From Punica granatum (Eukaryota > Streptophyta > Magnoliopsida > Myrtales > Lythraceae), in NCBI RefSeq assembly GCF_007655135.1, contig NC_045128.1, forward strand, positions 27,870,811-27,934,810: a stretch of 64,000 bases of DNA. Reading direction: 5' to 3'. Position numbers and translations under genes: made by a program. Of this stretch, positions 21,480 to 32,963 are shown piece by piece (within the stretch, counting starts at the first letter, position 1; the number at the start of each line of letters is the position of its first letter). Below the pieces are notes generated by a model, which saw only the letters and a list, made by a program, of their open reading frames with translations, did not search any database and was not told where the DNA came from.

Positions 21480-22582
21480 TCTACAACACCAATGTAATAG
21501 AACAAGCATCACAATGTTATTTTATGTGTAAAACAATATTGACAAGCATAACAATTTGCCCAAATATTTCAACATTTCATGAAGAGTACCTACTAAGGAA
21601 AGCTCAGTAAGTTATCACTACTGATCTTCCCTCTGGTCCCTCGGGTCGGGCTCCCCTTCGGCTCCCTCGGGTCGAGCTCCCCTTCGAGTTTTCTTCTTAA
21701 TTGGGTCGAGCTCCCCTTCGGGTCTTCTTTGGCTCTCTTCTTCTTCAAATTAACTGAATGTCATTTAACCAATGGTTATTTTGATTGGTGGTAGTAATGG
21801 AGCTCCGATCATGGTGGAAAGATAAGTTATCATGGACAATCACAAAGAAAAATAAAGGGCAACCTTAATTCCTTCTCAGCTTCTTCGACAAATGCCAAAT
21901 CTCGCTAATTATGATGCTTTTAATTTGCTTTAATATTAGTTTATTACTGAATCTTCTTGGTTTCCTCCATTTTCGGTTCAGTAATAGAGACCTGTACTTA
22001 ATCAGCTGACTGAACAGTATTAATACTGCATACCGGAGGTTTCACTTCCTACAGAGCAAAAACATGAAGCACGAAGATCCAAGAGTTAATTACCGGAAAA
22101 ATCGCAGTCTGAACATACAACACTTCAAGGAGAAGCGTGCTAGTTCAAACCAATTGTTAGATCTTACGATTGGATATAGATATTTGCCTTGAAAGGGCGA
22201 GTTTGCTTCCACTAAATTAAGTTGGCTCGCTTAATTTTCTACACTTGGACGATAGAAATGAAGATCAGAAACATCTAAGCTGAGTTTACATTTATATACG
22301 GTTATTTCGGTTCAGTAAGCTTCTTGGATTCAACCGACAACCTTCATTTTCGGTTCAGTAATCTTCTTGGATTCAACCGAAGACCTCCATTTTCGGTTCA
22401 GAAGAGGGGACGAGCTGCTCCATTTTCGGTTCAACCGACGGGACGAGCTGCTCCAAGCTGCTCCATTTTCGGTTCAACCGAGGGGACGGGCTGCGTTCAG
22501 GACGGAGGACGAAAGAAGTCGATTTCAGGAGGGGTCGATTTCAGGAGGCATCGATTTCAGGAGGGAGGAAGGAAAGGGAAGA
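21480..22582. other. MULE right interior: transposase leader and short repeats
   Basis: About 21625-21740 carries repeats of GGGTCGAGCTCCCCTTCGG. About 22320-22500 repeats TTCGGTTCAACCGA, and 22500-22660 repeats TCGATTTCAGGAGG. The last two occur inverted near the left end, so they extend the terminal repeat region loosely inwards. No extra gene was recognised. Confidence 0.5.
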
Positions 22583-23044
22583 AGCTGCGTTCATGAGGGA
22601 GGAAGAAGTCGATTTCAGGAGGGATGTCGATTTCAGGATTCGATTTCAGGAGGAAGAAGTTGAATTCAGGAGGGATGGATTTCGTCGAATTCGGGAGGGA
22701 GAGGTGGATTTCACGATTAGGAACGAATTAGGGTTTTGAAATTTTGGGAATTTTACTCGGGTAGAACCGAAGGAGAAGCCGGGTGCCGGGTTAAAATTCA
22801 AGCCGGGTCTTCCGGAATTCGGGCCGCCCACACGCGTGGAGTCGGGCTGTTAGCGCCACGTCGCCACTTAACGGCCAGCTGGCGAGTCCGTTAGCACTGT
22901 TGCCAACTCCGTTAACGGGGGTAACGGATAGGACCAAAAATGACACTATTTCCAAACTTATAGGACTTGTTTTTTCAAACTGAAACATTTAGGACTCAAT
23001 GTCAAAAATCGGCAAACATATAGGACCGATAATGTCATTTTCCC
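22583..23044 (-). repeat. MULE right terminal inverted repeat
   Basis: Reverse complement of the left terminal repeat with only scattered substitutions. It lies upstream of the transposase gene and by analogy with MuDR would carry its promoter. Confidence 0.93.
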
Positions 23045-23054
23045 ATGGCTAAAG
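23045..23054 (+). repeat. Target-site duplication, right copy
   Basis: ATGGCTAAAG directly follows the right terminus and equals 14526-14535. Block B sequence continues from here. Confidence 0.92.
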
Positions 23055-23232
23055 TGATATAAACTAACTATTAGTGGTTAAATTGATATTGGACGATATG
23101 GTGACTAAACTAACACATTTTTTGGAAAAGTGAATGATCAAAGTGAAATAAACGAAACGTTAGTGGGCAAAGGCGAAGCGAAAGTGTCTTTTTTTCTTAT
23201 TAAAAAAAAATACAAGATACAGACAACTCATA

Positions 23233-23797
23233 ATGGTTACTCAAGTCGTATGTAACAGTTAGCCCATTCAATGCTTTGTGCCATTGGCCAGGGAAAGGGA
23301 GGAACGGATGGAGGAAATCTACAAAAGATACAGAGAACTCATAACCTTAACTCTCCCAAGACAAAAGGGATGGTTTAGTTAGCATTCGTACATGTACCAA
23401 GGTTTTTGGTTCGAGGCCGAGGCAGGACTAGAAGGAAGGATGTGTGCACTAGAAGACTTTAAACTTCGATCCACAAACATTGTCCTGACCAGTTCCCCAA
23501 CATGCGGTGCGACCTAGCTCAAAGGTCCGATCTATTCGATAATGAACAAAGCAACTTACCCTGATAAGAAAGCACATTCCATGTTTAGGACATTGCTACC
23601 CAAGTCGACCAGGGGCCCGGATAGTTGTCAAATTATGCAAATCTGGAGAAATCCTAAGGACATTTTTTTGTCTTTTTTTGTTCTTACCTTACTGCAGCGG
23701 AAGACGGAAAGCTCAACTGCTGCCGCTTTTAGACCCGAAGAAGCATTCGACGTGTTCTTCCGAGGGGTCTCAACATATGGACCCTTTTGGGATGTAT
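23233..23797 (+). pseudogene. Sulfotransferase pseudogene, copy B (truncated)
   Basis: Same relic as copies A and C, with the same early stop after the N-terminus. It retains EEIYKRYREL, LPRQKGW, MYQGFWF, the PAPS loop as PTCGATWLK (here the Trp codon is intact), IWRNPKD and FFRGVSTYGPFWD. It then ends abruptly in MYB exon 2 sequence. The C-terminal third with the 3' phosphate-binding motif is absent, so this copy was cut by a rearrangement. Confidence 0.8.
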
Positions 23798-24581
23798 TGT
23801 TATTCTTATTCGGCAGGAAATGCGTCGAAATTATCTCCCATTTCTTACTCTTCCATTTTTTTGCCAGGGTAGCGATGAAACGCAATCCCAGCAAGAATAT
23901 CCTGCTTGTCAAGAAATATTAATATGTCACAGAGCACGGATCAATATATATATATATATATATGAATTTATTATAATGGAACCAGTGATTGATATATACC
24001 GAAGAATGGGCAACAAAATTGTCCATGGACTAACAGTAATAGATGCACATTTTTTATCCCGGTATCTGAAATTGTAATTAATATCTAAGCTGTGCTTTTA
24101 TGCCGAGCTTGAACTATCGGCCGAACTCTTGAAAAACGCAAGCATGTGTGACGATTCCTTGCAATACAAGAAAATACATATATACAGAACGCTCGGGTAA
24201 TATTAGAAGAAAATAAAAAATATCACTACGTGACTTACGTACCTGTGATCATCTTCAGTCCAGAGACTGCTTTCTTCCTCTCGGCTTCTGCTCCACCAGA
24301 TCGCCAACTGTTTCCTTCCTCTTTCGCTTCTGGCTCGCCTCACCTGGGGGTGGGATGATAGCTGACTATCCGTGGTCTGCTTCAGTACCCTCGGGGACGG
24401 CTACCGGGACTGGTAACTGTTATTCCAGAATATGCAGCAGATCATCCAGAGGCATGCCGTCCTGAATATTATTGTTGTGGTTTAAGCCATCCAGATAATC
24501 ATCGAGAGACATGCGACCATCGGCGACAGCACGTGCAGACTCGAACATCCGACTGACGCTTACTTCGACGTCGTTGTCCAT
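23798..24581 (-). pseudogene. SHAQKY MYB-like pseudogene, copy B
   Basis: Exon 1 is 24581-24243 and the start M-D-N-D-V-E resembles copy D. It is broken by an in-frame TAA after LLHILE, a second TAG after ADHG, and a lost base near the basic region. The intron 24242-23902 keeps a TA repeat. Exon 2 begins at 23901 with the MYB continuation FLLGLRFIATLAKKWKSKKWEIISTHFLPNK, where the insertion between the two Trp is only about five residues. After NK it runs into sulfotransferase sequence, so the SHAQKY motif and everything after it are missing. Not functional. Confidence 0.8.
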
Positions 24582-26639
24582 ATTTATGTGTTGCCAAGAA
24601 AAATTGCTAGTGCTCAATCTCAATAATAATCTCAAAATGGAGTGGTCGATCGAGAATGCTTGAGCGATCAATCGGTATGTATGATGATGGGGAGCGTGTG
24701 TGTTGCGGGATGTCCATTGGGTTCCGGTGGTCCGTTCGTTTATTATATACAGTGTTAATTAGGATCCGTAAGGATCAAGATTATGAAATATTAATTTTAG
24801 GGAGAAGAACACCATTAGCTAGATTTTCGGGAGATTCGATCCAATTGTGAATCTAAGGAGGACTAGGAGGATCCAAATCACAATTGGTGTTCTGCAGCAG
24901 AGATTGAGAGAATATAGGGAATGTGGATGCAATGAAAATTACGCCAAAATAGATAAGACACTGCACTTATCAGAAAACATATATATGAGATGGACTCTTG
25001 TGTCAGCTATACGGAATATAAAGTGTCCATGAATTTTGTTTATTTGTTATTTTTATTGGCCAGAAAAGGACATCAAGTGATATAAAATCGTTCGAGCTTT
25101 GAGTTCAATGAGAGAAAGTCTATCACATAGATGGTTAAAGCCACTATGATATTTTCAAAGACAGCCATCCCAATTAAAGTGCTTGATTTTTCCGTAATGA
25201 AAAGAGAAGGTTGAGCAAATGCTCTTAGAGGGTCTATAATATAGTAGGCGAATATGCGCGGGATACCACATAATAATTAATAATATTATCAAATAGGTAA
25301 TAATTTAAAAAAATAATATTTGAAAAATAGATTTACATGTGGAATATATTTTCTTCTAATTCTTTGTTTTGTTATTGTGTGTTGGTCTGTCTTCCCGAAA
25401 CAACCAAACTTCATCTATTTAATTTATATAAATGACCTTCCGGACATTCTTTTCTATCTTCGGCTTCAAAAGACTATTTTACCTTTGTTTAATATAGAAG
25501 ACTAAATTATAAAAAACGACATACTATTCGATTGATCCAATAAATTTTCCTTCCCCTTAACTCATGGTTCAATTGCTCACCGTTGGCCTTCCCCTCAACT
25601 CGTGGTGCAACGTCCTTTTATGTCCCTTGTTCATTTATCACATTCTCAATATCGAGAATAATTAAATAAAGCAATAAAAGAAATGAGAGAAAAACAAATT
25701 ATTTATAGTATTAAAAGAAATTAAAAAAATATCTATTGTATATAATCACATTTTTCCGATGCTTATAAATTCAAAGAGATCGAGAGAGGAGAGTTGATGA
25801 GGTGTATATATACGTAATATGCAAAATTTACATCTATTATATATATTTAATGTAGACTCCAATTGATGACAGAGCTCCGTTCGATCGCAAGAGCTCACCG
25901 TTAACCTTCCCCTCAACTCATGGTGACACGTCCTTTCATGTCTCTTGTTCCTTTATCATATTTAGTGCTTATTTGGCTTAAGTAAGGTATCGGGTTTGAG
26001 TACTTGTGAATGCAGAAAATCCACTCTATGAGAACTTTAATCCTTAGTGGGTCGATCCGGCTAATTAGATTAGTTGGAGCCCAATTGAATTTTTGAATAT
26101 CAGGGTTCACACAAAAAAAATAAGGGAAAGGGTGCAATAGGCAAAAGGGTGCGAGAGAAAAATGGGGAGATTAGTTAGGATATTGAAAATTTTAAATTTA
26201 TCCAAAAGGATACAATGGGTAGCCACAGCCATAATCTAAGTGTGAAAAAACTGTAAGAAGCTCCATTTTTTTTCACGTATGGGTATAGATCGACATGCTA
26301 AAAAAAAACAAGAACTGAAATAGCCAAATAAGTTACTTTGCAAAGAAATAGCCAAATAGGTTACTTTGCAAAGAAAAAAATAGGAACAAATGTGTGTGTA
26401 TATATATATATATATATATCTCCCCACCGAGTACTGAACCCACGGCCAATATGCGATACCCCGTTCGAATGTATTTGTGTTCCCTAACCACAACTAGACA
26501 GGGCACGAGGTTGGAAATTTTCCGACCTGTTGACAATATCATTGTTTGAGTCATATGGTTTCAGGAGTTCGGTTTTCCGCCTAGGTAACATAAATCATGA
26601 ATGAATTGGGAATTTCCCAACCTTTCCCAACTATTTGCA
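24582..26639. other. Intergenic region right of block B
   Basis: 24582-24960 still resembles the 5' flank of MYB-A and MYB-C (GGATCCGTAAGGAT, AGAGAATATAG). After that block similarity ends. A direct repeat of about 75 bp (AACCTTCCCCTCAACTCATGGT-like to TGTTCATTTATCA) occurs at about 25555-25640 and 25895-25965. An inverted SINE-like copy lies at 25970-26115. A TA run sits near 26400-26419. No gene was recognised. Confidence 0.45.
25970..26115 (-). repeat. Dispersed SINE-like repeat, inverted copy
   Basis: Reverse complement of the repeat at 2485-2665: it reads GGTTTGAGTACTTGTGAATG, TTAGTGGGTCGATCCG and CCCAATTGAA in sequence. It is the only copy outside the duplicated blocks. Confidence 0.4.
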
Positions 26640-26900
26640 CCCAAGGCAGAATCAGACCGATAAAAAGACTTCCAGAATAGGAACGGAACACTTCAAGAAC
26701 AAGAACAGAATGTAAGGGATGAAGCTCAACCGTAAACGTCAGAAGAAAATCTGCGCCTCTGTTCTGTTCCTCCAGTATCTTTCAAAGGTTATACACACAA
26801 TTTCCCTAATTATCTCGCCCGAAGTATTGATAAGTTGATTTACTTCGGTTATAAAAGGTAACACGAATCTCTATGTTTACAGAAGACATTCTACTAATTG
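26640..26900. other. Remnant of the ALG6-side flank
   Basis: Words such as CTGTTCCTC, AGTATC, AAGGTT, GATAAGTTGAT and AAAGGTAACA in order here match 28540-28625, the 3' end of the ALG6 fragment and the start of the MYB-C 3' flank. This suggests that the ALG6-fragment/MYB pair was itself duplicated in tandem, with this left copy eroded. Confidence 0.35.
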
Positions 26901-26975
26901 CAGATGTAAAGGAATGATTCCCATTGATCATGGCGAGTTGTGTCTATATGGATCCGAAGAAGGTCCATATCGCAT

Positions 26976-27725
26976 CTAATTGGTGGAGTAGCCAGGCCAT
27001 TTCTCATATGCGTCGGTACTCCACATTGGTCCACATTGGCACATTCCGGGCCAGAAAAGCTGGGGCTTACACTGTTGGTCGTTGTAAAAGGACGGGTGGA
27101 CTTGTTGACACCCTACCACCAGATGTTCCGGGATGGCACCACCAGAAATGTCGAAGCCTTGAATTGAATAGTCATCCCAACCCACTAGTGGTGGTATCAA
27201 TGTGGTGGCACCGTCCAGGAGACGGGGCCGGACCATTGGTTGAGCAGTGGGCTCAGGCTGAAACTCCTGCGTGAGGGACGCTTGTATATGCGCTCTTGTA
27301 TAGGTGTAGCTGGGACCAGAGGCAGGCGAGGGATGGTTGGTCCTGTGATGGATCTGTAGAGTTCCTCCCTAATATGTGCAGTTGGGTGTGTTAGGCGTGA
27401 TGGTCCAAGTGACAGGCGGAGTGGGCTGCATCTGATGAGTCTGACCACATATGCCGAAGCTTGGCCAAGGGTGTGCCGGGGGCCCCATCATGGGCATCTG
27501 ATGAAGACAGTGTTGCTCATGCTCCTGTCCTGCAGGAAAGGATGCTTCTAGGACTTGACAAAACTGGCTGACATGGGACTGCACCACGTTGGTGGCTGCC
27601 CCTGGTTGGGATAGTTGGAGCCGTTTTCGGGCTTTGAGGTTTTCCAGGATCAAGTGCTTGAATCTGACCTCGTCCTCCTTCCGAAGGATTGTGTAGTCTG
27701 CCCTGTTCTGCCTTGCTCGCATTCA
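26976..27725 (-). pseudogene. SHAQKY MYB-like gene fragment, copy E (C-terminal part only)
   Basis: It starts at TILRKEDEVRFKHLILENLKARKRLQLSQPG, which matches MYB-C just after the SHAQKY region. It carries the Gln/Pro-rich tail (CQVLEASFPAGQ, MPMMGPPAHP, QMQPTPPVTW). A frameshift follows in the tail, and the matching remainder reads MVRP, VGWDDYSIQGFDISGGAIPE, PSFYN, then a longer end (MCQCGPMWSTDAYEKWPGY) that copy C lost to a stop. The whole DNA-binding domain and exon 1 are missing; position 27725 joins directly to unrelated sequence near an ALG6-type gene fragment. Confidence 0.75.
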
Positions 27726-27943
27726 TAAGCAGGTGCTTGATTCCTCACTAAATGCTGTTGCTAATTTTAATGCTTGGTTTGTCATGCACCATCGAACATA
27801 TTTATCGTTGTTGCCACACAATCTTGTCTCACCTCTCTTTTCCCTCCTCTTGATCCTAATTCTCCAAGTCATATCTCATGAGGCTAGGGCATGCTATGTT
27901 TCAAGATTGATATTTAGGTTGTTCTTATGGATTTTGGGTGTAG

Positions 27944-28617
27944 ATGAGTGCATACTACGTGCCAGCGTTTTTGGGCCATCTCTTGGGAAAATGCCTAAGG
28001 CATCGTAACCCTATTGTTGAGGTTTCCAAACTCGGTTTCGTGGTCCTTGGAGCATTTGCTATTATCTGGTGGCCGTGTCTTCATTCCTTAGATGCCATTT
28101 TCTAGCTCTTAAATTGGTTGTTTCTCGTCTTGCTACCACATCAGATTATACGAAGATTACGTGGCGAACTTCTGGTGTGCCACCTCAGTTCTCATAAAGT
28201 GGAAACGGTTATTCATGACTCAGTCTCCGAAGCTTCTCAAGCTCATAGCAACTGTCTTGGCACTCAATTCGGCCCCGAGTGGCAAGAGATTTATGTACTC
28301 GACACTTAATACTCCTCTCTCTTTCTACTTGTTCTCCTTCGAAGGTTAGAAAAAATGTAAGTATCCTCTTTCCTCGTTCAGGATTGATGTGTGTTCGAAT
28401 GGCAATATGATTTTTGTCTTAAATGTGCAGTGCACGAGAAGTCGATTTTGTTGCTGATACTGCCAGCAAGTTTACTAGCCAGAGACGAACCCTTTCTCTA
28501 CAAGTGGCTCACACATTTTGCTCTGCTCTCTATGTTTCCTCTTCCTCTCTGTTCCTCGAGTATCCTTCTAAGGTTCTCGACCAAAATATCGATAAAGTTG
28601 ATCGAGTCCAATCATGA
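27944..28617 (+). pseudogene. ALG6: ALG6-type dolichyl-P-Glc alpha-1,3-glucosyltransferase gene fragment
   Basis: Three pieces match the middle to C-terminal part of ALG6, the ER membrane enzyme that adds the first glucose to lipid-linked Man9GlcNAc2. The first follows a GTAG acceptor-like site and reads MSAYYVPAFLGHLLGKCLRH, then EVSKLGFVVLGAFAIIWWP. The second (about 28155-28344) reads YEDYVANFWCATSVLIKWKR to SFYLFSF. After an 86 bp GT-AG intron (28345-28430) the third reads HEKSILLLILPASLLARDEPF. A stop follows SLDAIF, about 12 residues (including QRG) before YEDYVANFWC are missing, and the N-terminal two thirds and the end are absent. Assignment is from memory of the family. It is a dead fragment next to MYB-E. 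Confidence 0.75.
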
Positions 28618-28905
28618 AAGGTAACAAGAACCTTGTAAACACTCTACCAAATGCAAATGTAAAGGAATGATTCGCAGTCATGAAAGGTAACCAGAAACTC
28701 TTAAGTTTACAAAAAACACTCTACTAAATGCAAACGTAAAGGAATGATTCCCATGGATCATGGCAAGAGCTGTCTATAGCTATAGGAAGACGGTCCGTAT
28801 CACATCTAAATGGTAGTGAAACCAGGCCATTTCTCATATGCATCGGTACTCCACATTGGTGTTGTGGTTGGCACAGGCCGGGTCTGAAAAGTTGGGCGTA
28901 CACTG

Positions 28906-29664
28906 CTAGCTGTTGTAAAAGGACGGTTGGAGCTGTTGATACTCTGCTACCGGATATTCCGGGATGGCACCACCAGAAATATTGAAGGCTTGAATTGAAT
29001 AGCCGTCCCAACCCATTACTGGCGACATCAAGGTGGTGGCACCGTTCAAGAGATGGGGCCGGACCATTGGTTGAGCAGTGGGCGCTGGCTGAAACTCCTG
29101 GATGATGGGCGATTGTATATGCGGTCTTGTACAGGCGCAGCTCTGTGTGACAGACGGAGTGGGCTTCATCTGATGAGTCTGATCACATACGCCGAAGCTC
29201 GGCCCAGGGTATGCCAGGGCCCCCATCACTGGCATCTGATTAAGATGGTATTGCACCTGTCCTGCAGGAAAGCATGCCTCTGGGACTTGACGAAACTGGC
29301 CAGCTTGGGACTGCACCACGGTGGGAGCTGCCCCCGGTTGGGATAGTTGGAGCCGCTTCCGCGCTTTGAGGTTTTCCAGGATCAAGTTTATAAGTCTGAC
29401 CTCGTCCTCCTTCCGAAGGATTGTGTCGTTGATGCTCTTCCTCTTCGTCTGTCCCTTTTGGTGTTGCCGTTTGGAGTACTTTTGAGCATGGCTTGCAATT
29501 TCTCTTGTATCCTTATTCGGCAGGAAATACGTCGACATTATCTTCCATTTCTCTGTCGGGTGAATACCTGTACTCTTCCATATTTTTGCCAAGATAGGGA
29601 TGAAACGCAATCCCAGTAAGAACATCCTGCTTGTCAAGCAATATTAATTTGTCACAAAGCACGG

Positions 29665-29703
<39 letters not shown>

Positions 29704-30321
29704 CATATGAATTTATATATTATATTAGAACCGGTGATTAATATAGCGAAGACTGGGCGACAAATTTGTCCATGTGGACTAATAGATGCACATGTTTTAT
29801 CACGCTATCTGAATTTGTAATTAATATCTAAGCTATGCTTTTATGATGAGTATAACTATCGGGCAAACTCTTGAAATAAGCAAGCATGTGTGAGTACGGT
29901 TCCTTGCAACACAAGAAAATAGAGAACATCGGATTATATTAGATAAAATAGAAAATATCACTATGCTGCGCACGTACCGGTGATCATCCTCGGTCCAGGA
30001 GACTACTTTCTTCCTCTTGGGCTTCTGCTCCGCCAGCTCGCCAGCTGCTTCCTTCCTCTTTCGCTTCTGGCCCACCTCAGCCTCACCTAGGGCTGGGATG
30101 ATAGCTGACTGTTCGGGGTCTGCGTGACCCTCGGGAACAGCTACCGGGACCAGCAACTGTTTGTTAAGATCATCCAGAAGTTCATCGACAGTCATGCCGT
30201 CCAGAATCTCATCGAGGTTTGTGTCCAGAAAATGATCGAGAATCATGCCACCATTGGCGACAGCAGGCGCATCAATAGCCAGATCCTTCCAACTGATGCT
30301 TCCTTCGCCGCCGCTGTCCAT
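28906..30321 (-). CDS. SHAQKY-type MYB-like transcription factor, copy C
   Basis: Exon 1 is 30321-29978 and exon 2 is 29626-28906; the intron 29977-29627 has clean GT-AG borders and a TA microsatellite. The joined frame is 354 residues. The N-terminal part has an acidic region, the VPVAVPEG module and KRKRKE. The MYB domain runs from SWTEDDHR (108-115) through FLLGLRF to EIASHAQKY (157-165). Relative to copy D there are 11 extra residues between Trp131 and Trp142. The tail is rich in Gln, Pro and Met. The stop follows SFYN; copy E shows that the tail once ran about 35 residues further. Probably a nuclear transcription factor; whether the enlarged MYB fold still binds DNA is open. The reverse direction contains no competing gene. 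Confidence 0.8.
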
Positions 30322-32963
30322 GTATATGTTGCCAAGAAAAACAGCGATGGAGTTCAGTTGTTGATCGAGAAGGCTAGAGAGATCGGTATATATGATGAGG
30401 GAGAGTGTGTTGTGGGATGTCCATGTGTTCAGATGGTACGTACGTTTATATACTACAGTGTTAATTAGGATCCGTAAGGATGGAGATTATGAGATATATA
30501 TTTGAGGGAGAGGATATAGGAGAATCTGAATTATGTTAGGAAGAGTATATGGGCTACGGTGGGTGATCGAAGATTACTAGATTTTATTTTGTTCTTTTAA
30601 ATTTTGATTTAAATAGCAGTGGGGCTAGATTTTAGCCGAGGCTGCACTTATATCATATATATATCATCCAGAAAGAAAAAATAAATTCCAATGGTGAATC
30701 TAGGAGGACTAGGATTATCTGCGCAGCGGAGAGAATATAGAGAACATGGATAAATGAAAATTACATTTTCTATAGTTTGTTTAATAAATATTCTGAGTGT
30801 TGGAGAATGAAATTTATATCACTTTGCCTATTAACATTTATATCAAGTATCACTTTAATCACACTAACGTTAAGTTTGCGTCAGTCTGTCCATTAATGTT
30901 TCCGAAAATGTTTCAGTTCGGTCACTAACGGATCCGTCTAATATCATCTTTGGACATTTATCTTTAGTTTGTATCATATTAGCGATTAAAACCTATATAT
31001 AAAAAGTATGAAGTTCAATGGATCGTGTCCCGACTTACCATTTTCATAATTCCTAATGAATTGATACCAAAGGTTCCACACTTTTTACAGTTTTCATAAG
31101 TCATAGTAGATTGATAACAAAGATTCGTCTCGAAACGTTATCATCAATCAATGTTATACTTAACCTAAATAATGGAACTTGCTTCAATAATCATTCTCAA
31201 TAAATAATTGATGCTAAAAGTTCGCCTTGAACCACTGTCATTATTTTTTAAAGTTATCCTAACCCAAAATACCAAAAATTGTCCAATAGTCATTCTCAAT
31301 AAATTTGTCAATATATAATGAGTGCGATGTATGACGAATCTTAAATAATTACAAATAGTCATTCAGTTAGCTATCCAAAATTTGGCCAAATGGTAACTAA
31401 TTTCAATAACTTTTTTATTTTCTACGTATGTCACATAATCAAATTTAAAAAAATTTCAAAATTCTTTTTCTTTTCAGTAACTTTTTTTACTTCCTAATGA
31501 ATATTTTTTAATGTCCAATCATGTTCAGAAAAACAAGTATTTTTCACTTTTTTTTTTCTTTCTCCCATCCAAATGAAGTTTAGAAATGCAGGTCACGGTG
31601 GGGAAAAATAAAAAGAAGAGAAATAAGGGGTGTAAAGGCTAAATGGAAGTGAATGGGTAAGGGAACATGAGTCAAGGGGCATCAAAATATCAGAATGTAA
31701 GAGAGAATGGATATGAGCCTTCCTAAAAAAATTATAAGAGTATATTTGAAAAAAAAATGTGGAGAAACAGTAAAAAGAGCTCATACTTATACATACTTAT
31801 TTTTTTTATTTAATATCATTGTTAATTGTAATTTTTAAATTGAACATAAAAATTAATAGGAAATTCTTTGAAACCAAAAATCAATCGCTTAATAATATAC
31901 TATCAATTGAAAAATGAAAATAATATTTTTTATTTATACAAATAATAAAAAATTTTCATTTAAAAATCTGTGAAGTAGTGAAACACATGTAATTATTTTA
32001 CTATTGTTTTTTCATCGTGTGAATCCTGTATTTGGAAACTCAATTGAGCCCCCACTAATCCATCGAATTAGGTCGGCCCACTAAGGGGTAAATCTCTCTC
32101 AACATGGATTTTCTGCATTTACAAGGACTCGAGCCTGAGATCTTTCTTAAGTAAAGTAAGAGCTGAACCGCTTGAACCAACTTACGTTGGTTATTTTACT
32201 GGTTTTTAAAGTTTGTCATTCGGTCGCTTTCATTGGTAACTTTTAATAGTATTAAAAGTATTCATAAAATAATCCAACATTAATATTTTGAAAAGGGAAA
32301 TTTAAATAAAAATTCATAATCGAAAATTTTTGAAAAATGAAAAGAAAAATAAAAGTAAAAAGAGAACTCCAACTTTGGCTAGGTCAATAGTAGCTAGCGA
32401 CTCGAGGTCTGCTACCACCAGGTAGTTTGGTCAATTGAAGCTGTCCATCAGCAGCTCAATCGGAGTTAATCGACAGTCTCACTGGATTTTGTTGTGGCTA
32501 CGCCTCGAAGAGGGAAGCAAAGGCATATCCGGCATGGTGGGCTTATCTTGATTACTCATCAGTTGTTTCTCTCTTCATTATCCGCTATAATTTGTTAATC
32601 AATTTAATGAAATTTTTAAAAATATAAAAAAAAAATGAAAAAGAGTATAATTTTTGGACTGTCGACAACGACACTTACCCAAGAAAAAATATTTTGGACC
32701 ATTTATTAAATTACTTAAGTAGAAATTTAAAATTCTTAATTTTGAGCGGCAAATTGATACTCTTTAGCAGATATTAATGGCTAAAGTGATATAAACTAAC
32801 TATTAGTGGTTAAATTGATATTGGACGATATGGTGACTAAACTAACGCATTTTTTGGGAAAGTGAATGATCAAAGTGAAATAAACTAAACGTTAGTGGGC
32901 AAAGGCGAAGCCAAAGTGTCTTTTTATTAAAAAAGAAAATTTACAAGATACAGAGAACTCGTA
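30322..32963. other. Block C spacer, no gene seen
   Basis: Matches 822-4132 of block A without the foldback insert. Holds a SINE-like copy (32015-32195) and the conserved unknown segment (32360-32640, frame broken here). TTAATGGCTAAAGTGA at about 32775 is the empty version of the MULE target. Confidence 0.6.

Larger units (their letters stand above)
14536..23044. mobile_element. Autonomous-type Mutator-like element (MULE), 8509 bp
   Basis: The termini start GGGAAAATGACATTATCGG on both strands and form long inverted repeats (14536-14972 and 22583-23044, almost identical apart from a small indel). The 10 bp ATGGCTAAAG target duplication and the empty paralogous sites in blocks A and C fix both borders. 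Inside lie a MURA transposase gene on the minus strand (18351-21479) and a GRF zinc-finger gene on the plus strand (16076-16543). They converge on a tandem-repeat spacer, as mudrA and mudrB do in maize MuDR. A 583 bp hAT-like element is nested at 15441-16023. The close match of the two terminal repeats suggests a fairly recent insertion. The transposase frame has one stop, so the copy may not be autonomous now. Confidence 0.95.

Noticed and set aside
25555..25965. Possible short LTR pair
   Set aside because: The two ~75 bp direct repeats lack TG/CA ends, a primer-binding site and a target duplication.
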